From: Spirochaetes bacterium RBG_16_67_19
GTDB lineage: Bacteria > Spirochaetota > Spirochaetia > SZUA-6 > DRHE01
NCBI GenBank assembly: GCA_001829505.1
Contig: MIBK01000085.1
Span: 1 to 5,644, forward strand
Reading direction: 5' to 3'
DNA: 5,644 nucleotides
The notes beneath the pieces were generated by a model, which worked only from the letters and a program-made list of their open reading frames with translations, was not told the origin of the DNA and did no database searches. This document shows, in pieces, positions 1 through 3,971 of the stretch. How positions within the stretch are numbered: the first letter of the stretch is position 1; each line of letters begins with the position of its first letter. Position numbers and translations under genes: made by a program.

Positions 1-45
1 CAGCACCAGGAGCACGGCCAGAAGCACGAACCAATTCTTGCGCAT
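1..45 (-). CDS. Start of a secreted protein, probably the ABC transporter substrate-binding protein (partial)
   Basis: Only the first 15 codons lie in the window, and the gene continues past its left edge. They read MRKNWFVLLAVLLVL: a positively charged start (Arg2, Lys3) followed by an unbroken hydrophobic stretch, which is the beginning of a Sec signal peptide. The ATG is preceded by AAAGGAG at 5-nt spacing and lies 15 bp beyond the stop of the livM-like permease, so it belongs to the same operon. Branched-chain-amino-acid-type ABC transporters need a periplasmic binding protein, and none is seen elsewhere in the operon. The inference is therefore a LivJ/LivK-type periplasmic ligand-binding protein. 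The visible part shows export but not the family. Confidence 0.72.
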   Translation of the reverse strand, partial: MRKNWFVLLAVLLVL

Positions 46-50
46 ACGAA

Positions 51-57
51 CTCCTTT
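51..57 (-). promoter_or_regulatory. Ribosome binding site of the truncated exported-protein gene
   Basis: AAAGGAG on the minus strand, 5 nt before the ATG at 45. It is the main evidence that a real gene begins at the left edge of the window. It fills most of the 15-bp gap after the livM stop codon. Confidence 0.7.
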
Positions 58-60
58 GAG

Positions 61-945
61 TTATAAGATTTTCTTTCGTTTGGACGAAAGAAGTCGTTCA
101 ATAGTAAGGACTAGCCTGCGGGTGATGAAGCCTTCCGGCTTGAGTACCAGCACGGCCACCAGGATCGCCCCGTAGATCACGATCCGCCAGGAGGCCACCG
201 CCGGCGGGAACAGCAGGGTCAGCCCGTAGAGCGCCGGGGCGGCCACCACCACTCCCCACATCGTAGCATACCCGCCCACGAAGATTATAGTCATGAACAG
301 CCCGACCAGGTGGAAGGTGAAGAAATCCAGGTGGAAGGAGCGGTACAGGAAGCCGTAGATCACCCCGCAGCCTCCGGCCAGGGTGCTGGAGAACACCTGC
401 AGGAGACGGCCCAGCTTCTTGATGTCCACCCCGAAGGAGGTGGCCAGGTCCTTGTCCACAAACACCGCCGAGGCGGCCCGCCCCAGGCGGGAATGATCGA
501 AGCGGTGGATCAGGAAGCCCACCACCAGCACTAGGGCGTACAACAGGGCCAGCAGGGCCCAGCGGTGAGCATCGGGGCTGCCGGCCACCAGGGGCAGGCC
601 GAACATCCCCATGGTGGAGCCGACCGCCGGGGTATTCTCGATGACCGTGCGGCTGATGTAGATGAAGGTGAAGCCCACGATGACCACGGCGAAGGTCGGG
701 GCGTCCCCGATGAACAGCGAGAGCGCCCAGCCGATGAGGCCGCCCACCGCCAGGCCGATGGGCAGCGCCGCCCAGAAGGAGAATCCCAGGCCCTGCACCA
801 GCCAGCCGCCCAGGTAGCCGGAGATGGCCATGTTGGCCACGGTGAGAAAGTGCAGGTGGGCCACGCGGTAGGGCAGGTACAGCGCCCAGCTCATGAGGAT
901 GTTGATCGCCGTGACGGTCAGGAAGTAGTACAAGGGCAGCGACAT
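61..945 (-). CDS. livM: Branched-chain amino acid-type ABC transporter permease, LivM family
   Basis: An inner-membrane permease subunit of a HAAT-family ABC importer, expected to pair with the LivH-like protein encoded just upstream. The 294-residue product is almost entirely hydrophobic, with about eight or nine membrane segments (roughly 5-26, 33-53, 57-79, 84-100, 128-146, 183-201, 212-228, 230-247 and 254-270). The cytoplasmic coupling loop that contacts the ATPase is recognisable at 153-175 (RLGRAASAVFVDKDLATSFG), matching the family pattern in which a Gly-Arg-Ala segment is followed by a charged stretch and a Gly-Val/Ile. The late motif FVGGYATMWG (222-231) corresponds to the usual GGxGTxxG, and LVLKPEGF (267-274) to the usual C-terminal P-x-G. 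The start has AGGAGA at 6-nt spacing and lies 16 bp after livH. The basic tail SSKRKKIL is AT-rich at the DNA level. Family assignment is firm; the transported ligand is not known. Confidence 0.93.
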   Translation of the reverse strand: MSLPLYYFLTVTAINILMSWALYLPYRVAHLHFLTVANMAISGYLGGWLVQGLGFSFWAALPIGLAVGGLIGWALSLFIGDAPTFAVVIVGFTFIYISRTVIENTPAVGSTMGMFGLPLVAGSPDAHRWALLALLYALVLVVGFLIHRFDHSRLGRAASAVFVDKDLATSFGVDIKKLGRLLQVFSSTLAGGCGVIYGFLYRSFHLDFFTFHLVGLFMTIIFVGGYATMWGVVVAAPALYGLTLLFPPAVASWRIVIYGAILVAVLVLKPEGFITRRLVLTIERLLSSKRKKIL

Positions 946-961
946 ATCTGTTCTCCTACGC

Positions 962-1846
962 CTACAGCTTGATCCCGAACAAGCCGCGCGGCTTGGCCAG
1001 GATCACCACCAGCAGCACCACGAAGGCGATGGCGTTGGACCAGGAGCCCGGCAGGTACCCCTGGCACAGGGCCTCCAGGATGCCCAGGGCCAGCCCCACC
1101 ACCAGGCCGCCGGGGAGGTTGCCCAGCCCGGCGATGATCGAAACGCCCAGCACCTTGTGGGCCACCTGCTCGCCCAGCCCCGGGGAGGCATACCCCAGCA
1201 TCAGCGCCAGCAGCACGGCGATCAGGCCGCCCAGGACGCCGGACAGGGCGTAGCTACTCAACCCGGTGGAAAGCAGCGGGATACCCACCAGGCGCGCGCC
1301 GGCCGGGTCCTCGGCGATGGCCCGGAAGGCCCGCCCCTGCCGCGTCTTATACAGCAGCAGGAACACCCCGGAGACGGCCAGCACTCCGACGGCCAGGGAG
1401 ATCACCTGCCCGGACAGCAGGCTGATCAGCCCCACCCGGAACAGGGCCACGTCCCCCACCAGCTGCCGGGGGAAGGAGATCGGCAGGCCCTTGTTGAAAC
1501 CGTGCGACAGCACGTCGGTGATGATCATGCCGATGCCCATGGACACCACCATGGTGGAGTTGATGTCCACCTCCTCCCGGTTCTTCATGATCTTCTGGAA
1601 CAGGGGGGCTGAGGCCAGGTTGATGGCCACCGAGGCCCCCACCGAGGCCAGCACCGCCAGGGGCACCGAGTTGTTGGTGTAGCGCAGCACCACCCAGGCG
1701 ATGTACATGGAGAACACCACCACCTGGGGGTAGGCGAAGTGGATGATCATGGCCACCAGCAGCAGCAGGTTGAACCCGGTGACCAGCAGCACGTAGATCG
1801 AGCCCAGGGAAAGGCCGTTGATCACCTGCGCCAGAAAGACTTGCAT
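962..1846 (-). CDS. livH: Branched-chain amino acid-type ABC transporter permease, LivH family
   Basis: The second inner-membrane permease of the HAAT importer, 294 residues, a normal length for LivH. The N-terminus (ING-LSLGSIYVLLVTGFNLL, residues 9-29) is the characteristic LivH opening: a Gly-x-x-x-Gly-Ser-x-Tyr-x-Leu helix followed by a Gly-Phe/Leu-x-Leu. The coupling loop RQGRAFRAIAEDPAGARLVG (169-188) is a clear match to the family loop that docks on the ATPases. The segment 237-260, with GLGNLPGG followed by a Gly-rich helix ending LGILEAL, is the second LivH hallmark, and the protein ends AKPRGLFG. It starts 4 bp after the livF stop, with GGAG 9 nt upstream inside the last livF codons, so translation of the two is probably coupled. 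Substrate specificity in this family lies mainly in the binding protein, so amino acids, amides or other small ligands remain possible. Confidence 0.94.
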   Translation of the reverse strand: MQVFLAQVINGLSLGSIYVLLVTGFNLLLLVAMIIHFAYPQVVVFSMYIAWVVLRYTNNSVPLAVLASVGASVAINLASAPLFQKIMKNREEVDINSTMVVSMGIGMIITDVLSHGFNKGLPISFPRQLVGDVALFRVGLISLLSGQVISLAVGVLAVSGVFLLLYKTRQGRAFRAIAEDPAGARLVGIPLLSTGLSSYALSGVLGGLIAVLLALMLGYASPGLGEQVAHKVLGVSIIAGLGNLPGGLVVGLALGILEALCQGYLPGSWSNAIAFVVLLVVILAKPRGLFGIKL

Positions 1847-1850
1847 GTCC

Positions 1851-2567
1851 TTACGCTCCGATGTAGGCCGCCCGCACGGCCGGGTTGGCGAGCAGCTCCT
1901 GGGCGGTCCCGCTCAGGGTGACCCTGCCCGTCTCCAGTACGTACCCCCGGTGGGCGCATTTCAATGACTTGTAGGCGTTCTGCTCGGAGAGCAGGATCGT
2001 GAACCCTTCCTGATTCAGGCGCAGCAGGATCTGGAAGATGTCGTTCACCACGATGGGGGCCAGCCCCAGGGAAGGCTCGTCGACCATGATCAGCTCGGGG
2101 GAGGACATCAGGGCCCGGGCCATGGCCAGCATCTGGCGCTCCCCGCCGCTCAAGGTGCGGGCCACCTGCTTCTGGCGCTCCTTCAGGCGGGGGAACCACT
2201 CGTAAACCCGCGCCAGGTTGCGCTGCACGCCGCGCAGGTTGTGGTGGGCCCCGAGCAGCAGGTTGTCCAGCACGCTCATGGCCGCGAAAACCCCCCTGCC
2301 CTCGGGCACCAGGCACAGCCCGGCGCGGACGTTGCGGTCCGCGGACTGCCCGGAAATCACCTTGCCCCGGAAGGCGACGCTGCCCGCGCGGGGCAGGTTG
2401 ACGCCCAGGGCGGTGGCCAGCAGCGTGCTCTTGCCCGCCCCGTTGGCCCCGATCAGCACTACGATCTCCCCGCGGCGCACCTCCAGGCTCACGCCGGACA
2501 GGGCGTTGATGTGCCCGTAGGACACTTCCAGATCCTTGACCGCCAGCAGCACCTCATTCGGCCCCAA
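1851..2567 (-). CDS. livF: Branched-chain amino acid-type ABC transporter ATP-binding protein, LivF family
   Basis: A cytoplasmic ATPase subunit of the importer. The 238-residue length is normal for LivF. Walker A is GANGAGKST (40-48), the family's LVPEGR segment follows at 87-92, the ABC signature is LSGGERQ (139-145) and Walker B with the catalytic Glu is LIMVDEP (159-165, Glu164). The switch histidine is replaced within ILLSEQN (191-197), as is usual in LivF (ILLVEQN). The C-terminal RGYVLETGRV and YIGA endings are also typical. The chosen start is TTG at 2567, because TGGAGG lies 6 nt upstream. It overlaps the end of livG by 14 bp. A GTG at 2552 is a possible alternative start that would remove five residues and fall just after the livG stop. 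Confidence 0.95.
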   Translation of the reverse strand: MGPNEVLLAVKDLEVSYGHINALSGVSLEVRRGEIVVLIGANGAGKSTLLATALGVNLPRAGSVAFRGKVISGQSADRNVRAGLCLVPEGRGVFAAMSVLDNLLLGAHHNLRGVQRNLARVYEWFPRLKERQKQVARTLSGGERQMLAMARALMSSPELIMVDEPSLGLAPIVVNDIFQILLRLNQEGFTILLSEQNAYKSLKCAHRGYVLETGRVTLSGTAQELLANPAVRAAYIGA

Positions 2568-3309
2568 GGTAGGCCTCCAGCACCTGCGGATCCTTCTGCA
2601 CCGCCTCCGGCCTGCCGGCGGCGATGGTCCGCCCGAAGTTCAGCACCGTGACCCAGTCGGACAGGCCCATCAGCATCCGCACATCGTGGCTGATCACCAC
2701 CACCGTGATGCCCAGGTCGCGCACCGCCCGGATCACCTCCTCGATGCGCTCGGTGTCCCGCGCGCCCATGCCGCTGTTGGGCTCGTCCAGCAGCATGACC
2801 CTGGGCCTGGCCACCATGGCCCGGGCGATCTGCACGAACTGCCTCTGGGCCCAGACCAGGTCCACCCCGAGCCGCTCGGAGTCCTTTTCCAATCCCACCG
2901 CGGCCAGGCTCTCGCGGGCCCGCTCCTCGATTTCTTTTTCCCGCCGGGATCTCCTGCCCGGCAGCCGGAAAAAGGTTTCCCAGTAGTCCCGGCCGCGAAA
3001 CTCGAAAACCCCCGCCATCACGTTCTCCAGCACGGTCAGGGAATTGACCACCTTGCCGGCCTGGAAGGTGCGGCGCACGCCCAGGTTGGCGATGGCGTGG
3101 GGGGCGAGGCCGGTGATCACCCGCTCGCCGAGCAGCACCGCGCCGGATTCCGGCCGCAGGTGGCCGCTGATGCAGTTGAACAGGGTGGTTTTTCCCGATC
3201 CGTTGGGGCCGATGACGCCGTGAATCTGTCCCTGCTTGACCTCAAAGCTGACATCCTTCAGTGCCTGCAAGGCCCCGAAGGATTTGGATATCCCGCGGAT
3301 CGACAGCAT
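2554..3309 (-). CDS. livG: Branched-chain amino acid-type ABC transporter ATP-binding protein, LivG family
   Basis: First gene of the operon and the second ATPase of the importer, 251 residues. Walker A is GPNGSGKTT (34-42), the Q-loop is TFQ (81-83), Walker B is VMLLDEP (171-177, catalytic Glu176) and the switch histidine is His208 in ISHDV. The LivG-typical long insert between Q-loop and signature is present (about 100-150) and is very basic around LPGRRSRREK. The odd feature is the ABC signature, normally LPYGQQ or LSGGQ, which here reads LVWAQRQ (151-157) and lacks the usual glycine before Gln. The start is fixed at ATG 3309 because the first beta strand (LSIRGISKSFG) follows at once and an in-frame TAG lies four codons upstream. 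No Shine-Dalgarno sequence precedes it; see the promoter entry. The LivG assignment rests on the insert, the gene order and the paired LivF. Confidence 0.93.
   Translation of the reverse strand: MLSIRGISKSFGALQALKDVSFEVKQGQIHGVIGPNGSGKTTLFNCISGHLRPESGAVLLGERVITGLAPHAIANLGVRRTFQAGKVVNSLTVLENVMAGVFEFRGRDYWETFFRLPGRRSRREKEIEERARESLAAVGLEKDSERLGVDLVWAQRQFVQIARAMVARPRVMLLDEPNSGMGARDTERIEEVIRAVRDLGITVVVISHDVRMLMGLSDWVTVLNFGRTIAAGRPEAVQKDPQVLEAYLGAE
2574..2579 (-). promoter_or_regulatory. Ribosome binding site supporting a TTG start for livF
   Basis: TGGAGG on the minus strand, 6 nt before TTG at 2567 and inside the 3' end of livG. It is stronger than anything before the alternative GTG at 2552, where only GGGG at about 9 nt is present, so it favours the rare TTG start and a 14-bp gene overlap. 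Confidence 0.55.
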
Positions 3310-3316
3310 GTTGTAG

Positions 3317-3351
3317 TACTATTTTATAGACAATTCTGCGAATCGAGTCAA
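3317..3351 (-). promoter_or_regulatory. Strong sigma70-type promoter of the liv operon
   Basis: On the minus strand, TTGACT (3351-3346) and TATAAA (3328-3323) are separated by exactly 17 bp. Each box differs from the housekeeping consensus at one position. Transcription should begin near 3317-3314, leaving only about 5-8 nt before the livG ATG at 3309. That leaves no room for a Shine-Dalgarno sequence, and none is seen, so livG is probably translated from a leaderless or nearly leaderless mRNA. The promoter lies just beyond the terminator of the upstream gene, making the liv genes an independent unit. Confidence 0.72.
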
Positions 3352-3360
3352 TAAGGAGGC

Positions 3361-3399
3361 AAAAGGGGGAGCTCCCGCGGGAAAACCCGGCGGGAGCTC
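3361..3399 (-). terminator. Rho-independent-type terminator of the exported TPR gene
   Basis: The arms at 3369-3381 and 3386-3399 pair as ten outer base pairs (GAGCTCCCGC) plus three inner G-C pairs, with one bulged base and a four-base loop. Reading leftward on the minus strand, the hairpin begins 15 nt after the TPR stop codon and is followed by CCCC then TTTT (3364-3361). The T-run is short and slightly displaced, so efficiency is uncertain. On the plus strand no T-run follows, so it serves the minus strand. It insulates the liv promoter just downstream. Confidence 0.65.
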
Positions 3400-3414
3400 G
3401 TGCCTGGCAGGCTT

Positions 3415-3888
3415 TCAGAGCTGCCGGCTTTTATACTCTTCGATTCGTGCCAGCAATTCCTGCGCCTCCTCGCTTCCCGACTGCTCCAGGATGCGGTATT
3501 GCTCGAGGGCCGCCTCCAGGTTGCCATTCTGCAAATGCGCTTCGCCGTAGTACTCTCGGGCTTCCGGGAAGTCCGGCTTGAGCTTCAAGGCCTTCTCGTA
3601 GTTGGCCAACGCCTCTTTGACCCTGCCCAGCTTGCGCAGGCAGAAGCCGAGCATGTTGTAGGCTTCTGCGAAGTCGCGGTTCAGGGAGAGAGCTTTCCGG
3701 AAGCTCCGGACGCCCTCCCGATAGCGTTCCTCCTGGGAAGCGACGTACCCCAGGTCATACCAATCCTGCGCGCTCTTCGCTTCCGCAGGCGGCCTGCTGT
3801 CCCCCCCGCTCATTCCGCTGCCCACGGCGTACAGCGGACCGGCAAAAACCAGCGAAAGGAATATTAGAAAAAAAGCGTTTCGCTTCAT
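3415..3888 (-). CDS. Small exported protein with three TPR repeats
   Basis: Encodes 157 residues. Residues 1-21 (MKRNAFFLIFLSLVFAGPLYA) are a classic signal peptide with probable cleavage after Leu-Tyr-Ala. There is no lipobox cysteine, so it is expected to be soluble in the periplasm or secreted. After a short polar linker come three back-to-back 34-residue tetratricopeptide repeats at 40-73, 74-107 and 108-141, each with the Gly at position 8 and Ala at position 20, then a short charged tail. TPR arrays mediate protein-protein contacts, so an assembly or scaffold role is likely, but the partner is unknown. The start at 3888 is preferred because GGAGG stands 5 nt upstream and the signal peptide begins there. 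Reading further upstream adds an implausible 23-residue leader. The gene has its own terminator and runs divergently from the cyclase-like gene; whether they are functionally linked is not shown. Confidence 0.85.
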   Translation of the reverse strand: MKRNAFFLIFLSLVFAGPLYAVGSGMSGGDSRPPAEAKSAQDWYDLGYVASQEERYREGVRSFRKALSLNRDFAEAYNMLGFCLRKLGRVKEALANYEKALKLKPDFPEAREYYGEAHLQNGNLEAALEQYRILEQSGSEEAQELLARIEEYKSRQL

Positions 3889-3971
3889 ATCTGCCTCCAG
3901 CACTAAAGATACCCAGATTAGGAGGTGTGGAGGCGGCAAATAGGCTATACTACTCACCCAGTGAGCCGGCG
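3889..3971. promoter_or_regulatory. Divergent intergenic region with weak promoter signals
   Basis: This 83-bp spacer must hold the start signals of the minus-strand TPR gene and the plus-strand cyclase gene. On the plus strand, TATACT (3946-3951) is a good -10 candidate, giving transcription from about 3958 and a leader of about 14 nt, but no recognisable -35 box stands 16-18 bp upstream. On the minus strand only poor -10 matches are seen. A small hairpin or half-site pair, CTCAC-CCA-GTGAG (3953-3965), overlaps the expected plus-strand start of transcription. No firm regulator site can be named. Confidence 0.35.
3894..3898 (-). promoter_or_regulatory. Ribosome binding site fixing the start of the exported TPR gene
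   Basis: GGAGG on the minus strand, 5 nt before ATG 3888. It decides the start in favour of the methionine that opens the signal peptide, rather than a GTG 23 codons upstream. Confidence 0.7.

Noticed and set aside
306..338. Two copies of CCAGGTGGAAGG spaced 21 bp apart
   Set aside because: Inside livM they encode two Phe-His-Leu triplets seven residues apart in a membrane helix region; a local coincidence rather than a repeat element.
1977..1997. Missing switch histidine in LivF (ILLSEQN)
   Set aside because: LivF proteins normally have ILLVEQN here, so this alone is a family trait, not a defect.
1822..2316. Minus-strand frame of 164 codons within livF in another frame
   Set aside because: Arg/Gly/Pro-rich shadow of livF with no independent motif.
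2536..3354. Plus-strand frame of 272 codons opposite livG
   Set aside because: It is antisense to a gene with intact Walker motifs; the translation is His/Pro/Gln-rich, typical of reverse-strand shadows in GC-rich DNA.
3352..3359. Perfect TAAGGAGG ribosome-site sequence on the plus strand
   Set aside because: No start codon follows at usable distance, and the next plus-strand frame (GTG 3400) is antisense to the TPR gene. Likely chance.
3369..3399. Hairpin considered as an operator or attachment site
   Set aside because: Its position just after the TPR stop codon, GC-rich stem, four-base loop and following T-run fit a terminator better.
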